DNA from: Szabonella sp046295215
Lineage (GTDB): Bacteria; Pseudomonadota; Alphaproteobacteria; Rhodobacterales; Rhodobacteraceae
DNA length: 64,000 nucleotides
Direction of reading: 5' to 3'
NCBI GenBank assembly: GCA_046295215.1
Contig: JBKBNP010000004.1
Span: 1 to 64,000, forward strand
The position numbers and the translations under genes are program-made. The notes beneath the pieces are model-generated. The model did no database searches, was not told the origin of the DNA, and saw only the letters and a list, made by a program, of their open reading frames with translations. Shown piece after piece: positions 34,895 through 44,433 of this stretch (the first letter of the stretch is position 1; every line of letters starts with the position of its first letter).

Positions 34895-35676
34895 TCGGGT
34901 GTCTCGGGAAAGCGGGGTGCGGTGCCGACCGGGCGATAGCGGCGGTCGTAATCGACCGCATAAAGGCGGCTTTCGTCGAAATCCTCGGCCCCAAGGGCAG
35001 GGCCGACAAGGATCAGCGCCGTGCGTTCAAGCTCTGCCGCGACGGCGGTTTCCAGCGTGGCGAGCGTTGCGCGCAGGATGCGCTGATCGGGCCAGCTTGC
35101 GCGCCAGACCACCGCCACCGGGCAATCTGGCCCGTAATGGGGCGTGAGGTCCGCCACCACCCGGTCGATCACATGGATGGACAGATGAATGGCGAGTGTC
35201 GCGCCTGTGGCGGCAAAATTCGCCAATGTCTCGCCCTCGGGCATGGCGGAGGCGCGTCCCGAAGTGCGTGTCAGCACCACCGATTGCGCCACGCCCGGCA
35301 GGGTCAGTTCCGCGCCAAGGGCGGCGGCGGCGGCGGCAAAGGCGGGCACCCCCGGCGTCACGTCATAGGGGATGCCCAGTGCGCGCAGGCGGCGCAATTG
35401 TTCGCCCATGGCTGACCAGACCGACAGATCCCCGGAATGGAGCCGCGCCACATCCTGCCCGGCGGCATGGGCGGTGGCGATTTCGGCGATGATCCCGTCC
35501 AGCGACAGGGGGGCTGTGTTCACGATCCGCGCGCCCGGCGGGCAATGGGTCAACAGCGCCTCGGGCACCAGCGATCCGGCATAAAGGCAGACCGGGCAGG
35601 CCGCGATCAGGTCGCGCCCGCGGAGCGTGATGAGATCCGCCGCGCCGGGGCCTGCGCCGATGAAATGCACGGTCAT
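34891..35676 (-). CDS. cobM: Precorrin-4 C11-methyltransferase
   Basis: A 261-residue SAM enzyme. MTVHFIGAGPGAADLITLRGRDL begins the methylase fold; CLYAGSLVPEALL and RLHSGDLSVWSAMGEQLR are CobM/CbiF hallmarks. The start at 35676 gives a four-base overlap with cobE; the open frame runs on to 36132 but that extension is noncoding. Methylates precorrin-4 at C11. Confidence 0.95.
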   Translation of the reverse strand: MTVHFIGAGPGAADLITLRGRDLIAACPVCLYAGSLVPEALLTHCPPGARIVNTAPLSLDGIIAEIATAHAAGQDVARLHSGDLSVWSAMGEQLRRLRALGIPYDVTPGVPAFAAAAAALGAELTLPGVAQSVVLTRTSGRASAMPEGETLANFAATGATLAIHLSIHVIDRVVADLTPHYGPDCPVAVVWRASWPDQRILRATLATLETAVAAELERTALILVGPALGAEDFDESRLYAVDYDRRYRPVGTAPRFPETPE

Positions 35677-36029
35677 GTCGTCGTTCCCTCCGCAATCGCC
35701 ATCGTTGCCCGGCCCGAGGCCGCCACCTGCCGGGGCAGGACCAGCCGCGCGCCGGGGCCTGCCGCCGCCAGCGCCGCCGCCTCGGCCACCGATCCCGTCC
35801 CATAGCGCGGCGGCTGGCGGGGGGAAAGGGTCGCGGTGGGCTGTCCGGCCAGCCTTTCCGGGGCAACCGGGATCAGCGGCAGGCCGCAATCTGCTGCAAG
35901 CGCGCGGATGGCGGGATGGTCGGCTTTGTCGGCGGGAATGGCCAATGCGTCCACCCGCGCTGCCTCGAAAAGCCGTGCGAGGTCTTGCGCGGTGGCCGAT
36001 GCGCGCAGACCAAAGCCCGCGACCTTCAT
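35673..36029 (-). CDS. cobE: Cobalamin biosynthesis protein CobE (CbiG C-terminal-like)
   Basis: A 118-residue protein of the CobE/GbiG family (KVAGFGLRASATAQDL, then LPLIPVAPERLAGQ and RYGTGSVAEAAAL). CobE is proposed to handle or stabilise a cobyrinic intermediate; its exact job is unsettled. The start 36029 overlaps the cobL stop by ATGA and matches the pattern of the cluster; ATG 36044 is possible. Confidence 0.85.
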   Translation of the reverse strand: MKVAGFGLRASATAQDLARLFEAARVDALAIPADKADHPAIRALAADCGLPLIPVAPERLAGQPTATLSPRQPPRYGTGSVAEAAALAAAGPGARLVLPRQVAASGRATMAIAEGTTT

Positions 36030-37216
36030 CTTGTCGCCGCCCATTGCACGACAGGGCGCGACGGCTGCCAGCCGCGCATCGGCCCCAGCGGCGTGGCCTC
36101 GGCAATGTCGATGCGCAATATCCGCCCGCCATGCCGCGCGTGCAGATCGTGCAGCAGCGCCTCGGTTTCCAGCGTCACGGCATTGACCACGATGCGGCAG
36201 CCGGGCGGGACGATCCCCCAGACATTCGCCAGAAGCGCCGCCGAGGCCCCGCCGCCGATAAACACCGCATCGGGCAGGGGCGCATCGGTCAGGCCCCGAG
36301 GCAGATCTGGCCCGAAACGCGCAACCAGCAGCGAAATCCGGCCCACCAGTCCGAACCTGTCAATATTGGCGCGGATCGTGGCGGCGCGGTCCTCGCGTGC
36401 CTCCACCGCCAGCGTCCGCCCGCCTGCCCGCGCCCATTCGACCGACACCGATCCCGACCCTGCGCCAAGATCCCACAGCAACTCCCCGGGCCGGGGGGCG
36501 AGGGCGGCCAGCGTCAGCGCGCGGATGGGACTCTTGGTGATCTGCCCGTCGGTCTGGAAGGCGGCATCCGGCAGGCCCGGGGTCGCGGGCAGGGCACAGG
36601 TCGCGGCAACCTCGAAGGCGGCGCAGACCGGGGCGTCGGGGGTGCCCTGCCAGTTGCAAGCGGGGGCGCTGCGCTGTGTCGCCAAGGGGCCACCGAGGCG
36701 CGACAGGGCGTGGATCATGCTGCCGCCTGCGCCCTGATCGGTCAGAAACCGCGCAAGGTCCGCCACCGCAGCACCGTCGCGCAGCAGGCAGATCACCCGC
36801 CGCTCCCTGACCATATGCGGCGCGATCAGGGTCAGGGGGGCGGCATGCAGGCCAAGGCACAGCGTTTCCTCAAGCCGCCAACCCAGCCGGTTTGCCGCCA
36901 GCGCAAAGGTCGAGGGCGCGGGGTGCGACACCCATTCCCCAGGGGCAAGATGCCCGACCAAGGCCCCGCCCGCCCCGAACCAGAACGGATCGCCCGAGGC
37001 CAGAACCACCACCCGCCGCCCGCGCGCCGCCAGCACCGGGGCCACGGAAAACGGCACCGGCCAGGCGCGGCCCCGGTCCCCCACGCCCGCCAGCGCCAGA
37101 TGGCGCGGCCCGCCAAAGACGATTTCGGCCGCCGCCAGCGCATCGCGGCTTGCGTGGGACAGCCCGTCGAGGCCATCTTCGCCCAGCCCGATCAGGGTGA
37201 GCCAGGGGTCAGACAT
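36026..37216 (-). CDS. cobL: Precorrin-6Y C5,15-methyltransferase (decarboxylating)
   Basis: A 396-residue fusion of CbiE-like (about 1-200: WLTLIGLGEDGLDGLS, LASGDPFWFGAGG) and CbiT-like (about 210-396: LLWDLGAGSGSVSVEWARAG, VFIGGGASAALL) methylases. It methylates C5 and C15 and decarboxylates the acetate at C12. Its start codon (37214-37216) overlaps the start codon of cobK on the other strand within CATG. Confidence 0.95.
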   Translation of the reverse strand: MSDPWLTLIGLGEDGLDGLSHASRDALAAAEIVFGGPRHLALAGVGDRGRAWPVPFSVAPVLAARGRRVVVLASGDPFWFGAGGALVGHLAPGEWVSHPAPSTFALAANRLGWRLEETLCLGLHAAPLTLIAPHMVRERRVICLLRDGAAVADLARFLTDQGAGGSMIHALSRLGGPLATQRSAPACNWQGTPDAPVCAAFEVAATCALPATPGLPDAAFQTDGQITKSPIRALTLAALAPRPGELLWDLGAGSGSVSVEWARAGGRTLAVEAREDRAATIRANIDRFGLVGRISLLVARFGPDLPRGLTDAPLPDAVFIGGGASAALLANVWGIVPPGCRIVVNAVTLETEALLHDLHARHGGRILRIDIAEATPLGPMRGWQPSRPVVQWAATR

Positions 37217-37976
37217 GCGCCACGTCCTTTTGCTGGGGGGAACGACCGAGGCCGCCACGCTTGCGCGGCTGCTGGCGGGACGCGGCATCCGCGCGACCTA
37301 TTCCTATGCGGGCCGGGTGGCGGACCCGAAGCCGCAGCCCCTGCCGGTGCGGGTCGGCGGGTTCGGCGGGGTGGAGGGGCTGCGCGCCTTCCTGCGGGCC
37401 GAAGGCATCAGCCATGTGATTGATGCCACCCACCCCTTTGCCGCCGGCATGAGCCGCAACGCATTGGTCGCCTGCACTGCCGAAGGCGTGGCGCTGATTG
37501 CCCATGAACGCCCGCCCTGGCAGGCGGGGGAGGGAGATGACTGGACCCATGTGCCAGATCCCGACGCCGCTGTTGCCGCCTTGCCTGTGGCCCCGGCCCG
37601 GGTCTTTCTGGCCATCGGGCGGCAGAATCTGGCGCCTTTCGCGGCGTGCCCGCAGCATCACTACCTCTTGCGGCTTGTCGATCCGCCTGACGGCCCCTTG
37701 CCCCTTGCGGGCGCCGGGGCGGTGATCGCGCGCGGGCCTTTCACCGTGGCAGGCGACCGGGACCTGCTGATCCGCCACCGGATCGGGCTGATCGTCGCCA
37801 AGAACTCGGGCGGGGCGGGGGCAGAGGCCAAGCTGATCGCGGCGCGGGATCTGGGCCTGCCGGTAATCCTGATTGACCGGCCCCGGCTCGACGGCAGGCG
37901 GGTGGAGGCCGACCCGGAAAAGGTCTTGCGCTGGCTGGATCATGGCGCGGACCCTGGGGCGGACCGGGGGGTATAG
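37215..37976 (+). CDS. cobK: Precorrin-6A reductase, antisense within the cluster
   Basis: A 253-residue NADPH-dependent enzyme reducing precorrin-6A to 6B. It begins MRHVLLLGGTTEAATLARLL; IDATHPFAAGMSRNA and VAKNSGGAGAEAKLIAARDLGLPVILIDRP are CobK signatures. AGGGG lies eight bases before ATG 37215; GTG 37197 is an alternative. It is the only plus-strand gene among cob genes here: its start codon shares two bases with the divergent cobL start and its end overlaps cobJ by 37 bases. Its promoter must lie within cobL. Confidence 0.93.
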   Translation: MRHVLLLGGTTEAATLARLLAGRGIRATYSYAGRVADPKPQPLPVRVGGFGGVEGLRAFLRAEGISHVIDATHPFAAGMSRNALVACTAEGVALIAHERPPWQAGEGDDWTHVPDPDAAVAALPVAPARVFLAIGRQNLAPFAACPQHHYLLRLVDPPDGPLPLAGAGAVIARGPFTVAGDRDLLIRHRIGLIVAKNSGGAGAEAKLIAARDLGLPVILIDRPRLDGRRVEADPEKVLRWLDHGADPGADRGV

Positions 37977-38686
37977 ACATAGCGCCCGACCCGCCGCGTC
38001 TGGCTGTTGCCGACCAGAACCACGGTGCGCATGTCGGCCATCTCCGGCGTGGCTTCGGCCAGGGTGACGGTCCGGAGCGATTCCTCGGGCGTTGTGACCG
38101 CCCGGGCGAAGATGATGAGGCGGGTCGCCTCGCAGGTCTCGCGCAGCACGTCCAGCACGCGGGCGAATTGATGCGGGCGGGATGTCGACCTTGGATTGTA
38201 GAAGGCCATGGCGAAATCGGCCTCTGCCGCCAGCCGCACCCGGCGCTCGACCAGATCGAAGGGCTTGAGGTTGTCGGAAAGGTTGATCGCGCAGAAATCA
38301 TGGCCCAGCGGTGCCCCGGCGCGCGCTGCCGCCGCCAGCATCGCGGTGATGCCGGGCAGGACGCGGATCTCCGGGCGGGTGGCCTCCGGCACGACTTCCA
38401 GCGCCTCGAACAAGGCTGATGCCATGGCGAACACCCCCGGATCGCCCGAGGACACCACCACCACCCGCGCCCCTGCCTGCGCCAGAGTGATCGCATGTGC
38501 CGCACGGTCAAGCTCCACCCGGTTGTCGGAGGCGTGCAGCGTCAGGCCGGGGCGGGGGGCGATGCGGGCGACATAGGGGATATAGCCGATGATGTCGGTC
38601 GCCCCGGCCAGCGCTGCCGTCACCTCGGGCGTCACCAGCGCCTCCGCGCCCGGGCCAAGGCCCGCGACGGTGACAAGCCCGGTCAT
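37940..38686 (-). CDS. cobJ: Precorrin-3B C17-methyltransferase
   Basis: A 248-residue SAM enzyme that contracts the ring. VTVAGLGPGAEALVTPEVTAAL and VSSGDPGVFAMASALFEAL are hallmarks, with FAMAFYNPRSTSRPHQ and IFARAVTTPEE later. The start at 38686 overlaps cobI by four bases. The 3' end overlaps the antisense 3' end of cobK by 37 bases. Confidence 0.95.
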   Translation of the reverse strand: MTGLVTVAGLGPGAEALVTPEVTAALAGATDIIGYIPYVARIAPRPGLTLHASDNRVELDRAAHAITLAQAGARVVVVSSGDPGVFAMASALFEALEVVPEATRPEIRVLPGITAMLAAAARAGAPLGHDFCAINLSDNLKPFDLVERRVRLAAEADFAMAFYNPRSTSRPHQFARVLDVLRETCEATRLIIFARAVTTPEESLRTVTLAEATPEMADMRTVVLVGNSQTRRVGRYVYTPRSAPGSAP

Positions 38687-39408
38687 TCCGGGGCCTCCGG
38701 CCGCCGTCCCTGCCCATGCACCAGAACGATCGCGAAATAGGGGCAATCGCTGCCCTCGGCCTCGGTCAGCCGCAGGATGCGCTGACCGGGCATGGTGCCG
38801 CGTTCGACCAGCCATGCGGCATCGAGCTTGCCCGCCACCGCCAGCGCCCGGCGCACCTTGGGCAGGTTGCGCCCAGTTTTCATCACCACCAGCGCATCGG
38901 CCTCGCGCATCCGGGCCACCAGCACATCCTCGGGCAATGTGCCGGTCAGCACGGTCAGCACATCGTCGCCCCAGGTGATCGGCACGCCGCTCGCCGTCCA
39001 GCAGCCCGACATGCCGGTGATGCCGGGGATCACCTCGATCTCCACCCGGTCGCGCAGGCGGGAATAGAGGTGCATGAAGGAGCCGTAGAAGAAGGGATCG
39101 CCCTCGCACAGCACCACCACCTCGCCGGGCAGGGCGGCGAGCCGGTCAGCCCAGTGGTCATAGAACCGTGCCAGTGCCGCGATATAGTCCGGGCTGTCGA
39201 AGGGCAGTTCGGTGGTGACGGGATATTCCATCGCCAGTTCCACGGCATCGCCGCGCAGCATCCCCTCGACGATCTGCCGCGCCTGCCCCTTGCGGCCCGC
39301 CTTGCGGAAATAGGCAACCTGCGCCGCCCCCCGCACCGCGCGGTCGGCGCGCCGCGACATCAGGTCGGGGTCGCCCGGGCCAAGCCCCGCGCAGATGATC
39401 CGCGCCAT
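38683..39408 (-). CDS. cobI: Precorrin-2 C20-methyltransferase
   Basis: A 241-residue SAM enzyme. It begins MARIICAGLGPGDPDLMSRRADRAV; VVLCEGDPFFYGSFMHLYSRL and PGITGMSGCWTASGVPI are CobI/CbiL signatures. Methylates precorrin-2 at C20. Three bases separate it from the cobH stop region. Confidence 0.95.
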   Translation of the reverse strand: MARIICAGLGPGDPDLMSRRADRAVRGAAQVAYFRKAGRKGQARQIVEGMLRGDAVELAMEYPVTTELPFDSPDYIAALARFYDHWADRLAALPGEVVVLCEGDPFFYGSFMHLYSRLRDRVEIEVIPGITGMSGCWTASGVPITWGDDVLTVLTGTLPEDVLVARMREADALVVMKTGRNLPKVRRALAVAGKLDAAWLVERGTMPGQRILRLTEAEGSDCPYFAIVLVHGQGRRPEAPE

Positions 39409-39411
39409 GTG

Positions 39412-40041
39412 CTATTCCTTCCGGCTGGCAAGCGCATTGACGGCGGCGACCGTGATCGCCGAGCCGCCGAGCCGCCCCTCGACGATCAGCGACGGCACCG
39501 GCAGCACCTCCATCAGCGCCGCCTTGCTCTCGGCTGCCCCCACGAAACCGACCGGACAGCCGATGATCGCGGCAGGACGCGGGCAGGCGGGGTCTTCGAG
39601 CATGTTCAGCAGGTGGAACAGCGCGGTCGGTGCATTGCCGATCGCCACCACTGCCCCGGCCAGATGCGGTCGCCACAATTCCAGCGCCGCAGCGGAGCGG
39701 GTGTTTTGCATTTCTGCGGCAAGGGTGGGCACCGAAGCGTTGTGCAGGGTGCAGATCACCTCGTTCTGCAAGGGCAGGCGGGTCCGAGTGATGCCCTCGG
39801 ACACCATGCGCGCATCGCACAGGATCGGCGCGCCCGCCTCCAATGCGGCGCGGGCGGCAATCGCCATCCCGGGGCTGAACCGGATGTGACGCTCCAGTCC
39901 GACCATCCCGGCGGCATGGATCATGCGCACGGCGACAATCTCCTCCTCGGGCGTAAATCGGGACAGTTCCGCCTCGGCCCGGATGATCGCGAAGGACTTT
40001 AGATAGATGGCCGCGCCATCGGTGATGTAGTCATGGGGCAT
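39412..40041 (-). CDS. cobH: Precorrin-8X methylmutase
   Basis: A 209-residue enzyme moving the methyl group from C11 to C12 to give hydrogenobyrinic acid. It has VRMIHAAGMVGLERHIRFSPGM (catalytic His region), ILCDARMVSEGITR, and VGFVGAAESKAAL near the C-terminus, all diagnostic. It overlaps cobG by 11 bases. Confidence 0.95.
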   Translation of the reverse strand: MPHDYITDGAAIYLKSFAIIRAEAELSRFTPEEEIVAVRMIHAAGMVGLERHIRFSPGMAIAARAALEAGAPILCDARMVSEGITRTRLPLQNEVICTLHNASVPTLAAEMQNTRSAAALELWRPHLAGAVVAIGNAPTALFHLLNMLEDPACPRPAAIIGCPVGFVGAAESKAALMEVLPVPSLIVEGRLGGSAITVAAVNALASRKE

Positions 40042-41215
40042 CGGAGGGCTCGAAGGCTAGGCCCGGGCGGGCGATCAGGGCATGGGGCGGCAGGGCGGGG
40101 GCCGTGGTGGCGGATATGTCGGAGGCGCGCGCCTCCTGCAAGGGCAGGAATCCGGTTGCCGTGGCGATCAGCACATGCGCGGCCGGTCCGGGATGGGCAC
40201 AGCCCTTGGCACAGCCCGAGACATGCAACACCCCGCCTTCGGGCACATGCGCGGCCAATGTTCGGGCCAGCGCCCGGGTCGGCTGCAATCCTTGCGGGCA
40301 GCCGGGCGCGCCGGTGCAGGCCACCACGCGCAGCAAGGGGTCGTCGGCGCGCAGGATCAGGCTTTCGATCCTTGGCGGGCTGGCCAGCCCCTCGACCAGC
40401 ACCATCCGCCACGGCGTCAGGCGCAGCGCGCCCAGACTGCCCAACTGTTCCAGAACCTCGGCGCGGAGTTGGCCGAAGGCAAAGCCCATGAGATAGCCTG
40501 TGCGTGTCGGCCCCGGTGGCGGCGGTGGCGGCGGCGGCATGACCGAGGCACGCGCCTCGCGGAACCGTTGCGGCAGGGCCTGCCCGGATTGCAGCAACGC
40601 CGCCATGCGCCCCCGTCCCCCCGACACCCCGCCCGAGGCGACGAACCAGCGCGCAAGGATCATCGCCAGCATCGGCAGATCGTCCAGATCCGCCTCCGCC
40701 CCGGTCATCGCGCCATCGGGCCGCACCAGCATCCGTCCATTCGCCCCGCGTTCAATCCGGATATCCGCAGGTGTGTGGCGCAGCACCGGACGCGGCCCGC
40801 AATCGAGCGCAAAGCCGAACTTGCCCGGCAGCAGCGGCGCATCCGGCGCGGCCAGCGCCTGCGCCAGCGCTTCGGCGGCGTCCTGTGTCGGGTCGGCCTC
40901 GGTCCAGAACGGGGTCACCACGATATTGCGCCGGGCCTCGGCCTCGGGCGTCTCATCCAGCAGGCCCAGACCGGCCAATCCCTGCTGCACCTCCGGCAAT
41001 GTGGTTTCCGTCACCCCGCGCAATTGCAGATTGGCGCGGGAGGACAGGTCCACCAGCCCGTTGCCGAAATCGGCGGCCAGCCGGGCGATGCCCTGCACCT
41101 GCACCCCGGACAGCCTGCCACCTCTGGGCCTGATCCGCACCACCAGCCCGTCACCCGAGAGCATCGGGCGCAGCGCGCCGGGGCACCACCCCCGGATTTC
41201 CGGCCTGTCGGTCAT
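40031..41215 (-). CDS. cobG: Precorrin-3B synthase
   Basis: A 394-residue oxygenase of the sulfite/nitrite reductase-like fold. The C-terminal 4Fe-4S/siroheme-type motif is ACTGAPGCPQGL with HVSGCAKGCAHPG; the N-terminal half has GRLSGVQVQGIARLAADFGNGLVDLSSRANLQLRG. CobG uses O2 to hydroxylate C20, so the pathway here is the aerobic one; the alternative CobZ is not seen. Overlaps cobN by four bases. Confidence 0.93.
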   Translation of the reverse strand: MTDRPEIRGWCPGALRPMLSGDGLVVRIRPRGGRLSGVQVQGIARLAADFGNGLVDLSSRANLQLRGVTETTLPEVQQGLAGLGLLDETPEAEARRNIVVTPFWTEADPTQDAAEALAQALAAPDAPLLPGKFGFALDCGPRPVLRHTPADIRIERGANGRMLVRPDGAMTGAEADLDDLPMLAMILARWFVASGGVSGGRGRMAALLQSGQALPQRFREARASVMPPPPPPPPGPTRTGYLMGFAFGQLRAEVLEQLGSLGALRLTPWRMVLVEGLASPPRIESLILRADDPLLRVVACTGAPGCPQGLQPTRALARTLAAHVPEGGVLHVSGCAKGCAHPGPAAHVLIATATGFLPLQEARASDISATTAPALPPHALIARPGLAFEPSDAP

Positions 41216-44200
41216 GGTGCCGCGCCGATGGAGCCTGCCCCGAGGCTCGCCGCGATGGAATTGCGCCGCGTGACCCAGAGCCCTGCCTCGGCCAGCGCCT
41301 GAAACCGCGCGCGCATCGCCTCCAGCGCCTGCGGGTTGGCCGATTGCAGGAAATCCACCAGATCGGCGCGGCCCAGTGTCGCCTCGTGATAGAGGTCGAA
41401 CAGATGCGCGGGCACCGCCCGGGTCAGATGCGCGAAAGCCGCCAGATGGTCCAGCGTTGCCGCAATCTCCGCCCCGCCCCGGAACCCGTGCCGCATCATG
41501 CCGCTCGCCCAGTCCGGATTGGCCGCGCGCGCCCGCACGGTGCGGGCGATTTCCTCGGCCAGTGTGCGGGCGCGGGGGCTGTCGGGGCGGGTCGCATCCA
41601 GATGGTAGAGCGCGGGTGTGGCGGCCCCGAGTGCGTGAAGGGCAGCGGCAAAGCCGCCTTCATGCGCGGCATAGTCCGAGGCGAGCAGCAGGTCGGTTTC
41701 GGCCAGATCTTGCACATGGGCAAAGCTGTCTGCCTGTTTCAGCCGCGCTTCAAGGTCTTTCCGCGCAGGCCGCGCCTCGCCTTTCGCGTCAATCGCCCAT
41801 TCGGAGCCCTTCAGCCAGGCCTCCCCCGCCCGTTGCCGCCCTTCATCGCTGTAATCTTCGGCTGCATCCCCCATCCCGATACCATAGAGCCCCGGTTTCG
41901 GTCCGAACACCCGCGATGCGCGGGAAAGATAGGGATTGTCCCCGGCCGACTCGTCGCGCAGGGCCAGCGCCTCGGCGCCCGCCTCGAACATCTGCGCAAG
42001 GCCGGGAAACACATCGCGGAACAGGCCCGAGACGCGCAGCGTCACGTCGATGCGCGGTCGGCGAAGCAGGGCCAGCGGGATGATCTCGAACCCCGACACG
42101 CGGTCGGACCCGTCATCCCAACGCGGCGCAAGCCCTGCCAGATGCAGCGCCATGGCAAACTCCTCGCCCGCCGTGCGCATCGAGGCAGACCCCCAGAGAT
42201 CCACCACCAGCCCGCGCGGCCAGTCGCCCTGATCCTGCAAATGGCGGCGCAGCAATTCCTCGGCCAGCTTCACGCCCTGCGCATGGGCAGAGCGGGTGGG
42301 CACCGCGCGGGGATCGACGGAATAGAGGTTGCGACCCGTGGGGAGCACATCCGTCCGCCCGCGATAGGGCGATCCGGCAGGCCCCGGCGTGACATGCCGC
42401 CCGGCAAGGGCGGTGTCCAGCCCCTGCCATTCGCCGGGCCCCTGGCCGAACACATGCAAGCCGTCGCCAAACTGGCTTTCCTTGATGTCACAGACAAAAC
42501 GGTCGATGCGGGTGATCGCCTCGGCGGGGCTGGCGTCGGGGGGAATGCCCAGATCCTCCTCCACCCCGGAGGCGCGCGCCTCGTCGCGCACGGCGGCAAT
42601 CAGGCGGTCGCGGCGGGCGGGGTCCAGCCCGTCGGCATTGGAATATTCATCCAGCAGGGATTCCAGGCGCACCATGTTCGACGGTGTGGCCGATGCCGCC
42701 ATCGGCGGTGGCAGATGGCCCAGCGTGATGGCCCCGATCCGGCGCTTGGCCTGTGCGGCCTCGCCGGGGTCATTGACGATGAAAGGATAAATCACCGGTG
42801 TCGGCCCTGTCAGCGCCTCGGGCCAGCAATCGGCCGACAGCGCCACCGCCTTGCCCGGCAGCCATTCCAGCGTGCCATGCGCCCCGACATGCAGGATCGC
42901 CGCCACTCCTTGCGCGCGCAGCCACAGATAGAAGGCCACATAGGCATGGCGCGGGGTGCGCGAAAGGTCGTGATAGTCATCCTCGCGGCTGGCCACCTCG
43001 CCGCGTTCGGGTTGCAGGGCCACCAGATGCGGGCCTGTGCGAAGTGCGCGGAAATGCCACGCGCCGCCCCGGCAGGCCGGGTCATCCGCAGGGTCGCCCC
43101 AGGCCTGCGCCAGATCCGCGCGCAGCCTTTCGGTCAGATCGGCGAGGGCGGCGCGATACTCCGCCAGCGACCAGCGCAATTCGGTGGTCGCAAGCGTGGC
43201 AAGGTCGGCAGATGCCCCAAACCTGTCCAGAATTGCCCCCGCCGAGGCCAGCGCATCAAGGCCAACCGCGTGGGCCATCTGCCAGTCCTTGCCCGGATAG
43301 GTGGACAGGATCAGCGCCAGCGGTTTATCCGCCTCCGCCAGCCGCAGATGCGCCAGAACGCGGTCGACCGCCGCCTCCACCCGCCCCGTGTCGGCGCGGT
43401 GCAGGAACCGCGAATATTGCAGGTCGGGGTCGCGCTTGGTGGGCGTCTTGAAGCTGACAGCGCCCGCGAACAGTCGCCCGTCCACCTCGGGCAGCACCAC
43501 ATGCATGGCAAGGTCCGCCGGGGACAGCCCGCGTTCCGCCCCCGCCCATTCGCGGCGCCGTGCCGTGGACAGCGCCACCTGAAACACCGGGCATCCGGTG
43601 GCATCCAGCGGTGATGTGCCATCCGCACCCTTGGCCGAAAAGGCCGTGGCGTTGACGATGGCCGCAGGGGCCAGCCGTTCCAGCGCAACCCGCACCCACT
43701 GCGCCGCATCGGGGGATTTCAGCGAGGAGGCAAAGAGCCCGATGGCTGCCCGCCCCTTGGCCCGAAAGGCGCGGATCAGCGCATCGACCGGCCCGGTATC
43801 GGCGGCGGTGACATAGCTGCGATAGAAGGTGACAATGATGGGTGCGTTCAGGCCCTCGGGCAGGGGGACGACACCGCGATCAAGATCCCAGGCCCCGAAA
43901 TCGGGCACAGTCTTTTCTCCGGCCACCGGCCCGGCATACAGCCCCGCCGCCAGCGCCAGTTGCGCCAATGCCGCCTGCGCCGCAATCGCGCCCCCCGCGT
44001 CACACAGCGCCGAGAGCCTGCGCAGGGTCGAGATCGGCAGCGTCGATAGCGCATCGAGCCGCGCATCCGCCCGCCCGTCTGCAGGCAGCACCGCCAGCGC
44101 AATGCCGCGCCTGCGCGCCAGATCCTGCACCTGCGCGAGGCCATAGGGCCAATAGCTTTCCCCCCCGATCAGCCGGATCAGGATGCCCTTGGCCTCCCCC

Positions 44201-44427
44201 AGCGTCTGTTCGACATAGGTATCCACCGACAAGGGATGCCGCAGCGCCACCAGATTGGCCAGCCGAACCGATGGCAGGCCCGCCCGCCCGCGTTCCCAGC
44301 CCGCCGCGAAAGCGCCGAGGTCACTGTCGGAAAAGGACAGCACCACCAGATCGGCCGGGCTCTGCCCGACATCGAACGGCGTGTCCGTTTCCTCCAGCCC
44401 GTGGCTTTCGCGAAAGACGACATGCAT
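41212..44427 (-). CDS. cobN: Cobaltochelatase subunit CobN
   Basis: A 1071-residue subunit that binds hydrogenobyrinic acid a,c-diamide for ATP-dependent cobalt insertion by CobNST. Family segments include HVGAHGTLEWLPGKAVALS, PVIYPFIVNDPGEAAQAKRR and MRHGFRGGAEIAATLDHLAAFAH. Somewhat shorter than the ~1250-residue archetype but both ends look intact. The motor subunits CobS and CobT are not in the window. It ends four bases into cobG and starts six bases after the cobW stop. Confidence 0.94.
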   Translation of the reverse strand: MHVVFRESHGLEETDTPFDVGQSPADLVVLSFSDSDLGAFAAGWERGRAGLPSVRLANLVALRHPLSVDTYVEQTLGEAKGILIRLIGGESYWPYGLAQVQDLARRRGIALAVLPADGRADARLDALSTLPISTLRRLSALCDAGGAIAAQAALAQLALAAGLYAGPVAGEKTVPDFGAWDLDRGVVPLPEGLNAPIIVTFYRSYVTAADTGPVDALIRAFRAKGRAAIGLFASSLKSPDAAQWVRVALERLAPAAIVNATAFSAKGADGTSPLDATGCPVFQVALSTARRREWAGAERGLSPADLAMHVVLPEVDGRLFAGAVSFKTPTKRDPDLQYSRFLHRADTGRVEAAVDRVLAHLRLAEADKPLALILSTYPGKDWQMAHAVGLDALASAGAILDRFGASADLATLATTELRWSLAEYRAALADLTERLRADLAQAWGDPADDPACRGGAWHFRALRTGPHLVALQPERGEVASREDDYHDLSRTPRHAYVAFYLWLRAQGVAAILHVGAHGTLEWLPGKAVALSADCWPEALTGPTPVIYPFIVNDPGEAAQAKRRIGAITLGHLPPPMAASATPSNMVRLESLLDEYSNADGLDPARRDRLIAAVRDEARASGVEEDLGIPPDASPAEAITRIDRFVCDIKESQFGDGLHVFGQGPGEWQGLDTALAGRHVTPGPAGSPYRGRTDVLPTGRNLYSVDPRAVPTRSAHAQGVKLAEELLRRHLQDQGDWPRGLVVDLWGSASMRTAGEEFAMALHLAGLAPRWDDGSDRVSGFEIIPLALLRRPRIDVTLRVSGLFRDVFPGLAQMFEAGAEALALRDESAGDNPYLSRASRVFGPKPGLYGIGMGDAAEDYSDEGRQRAGEAWLKGSEWAIDAKGEARPARKDLEARLKQADSFAHVQDLAETDLLLASDYAAHEGGFAAALHALGAATPALYHLDATRPDSPRARTLAEEIARTVRARAANPDWASGMMRHGFRGGAEIAATLDHLAAFAHLTRAVPAHLFDLYHEATLGRADLVDFLQSANPQALEAMRARFQALAEAGLWVTRRNSIAASLGAGSIGAAP

Positions 44428-44433
44428 GGCGGC

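Noticed and set aside
36030..37288. Longer upstream starts for cobM (to 36132) and cobL (to 37288)
   Set aside because: The extra residues run antisense through neighbouring genes and precede the clear methylase N-termini; the ATGA overlaps support the shorter starts.
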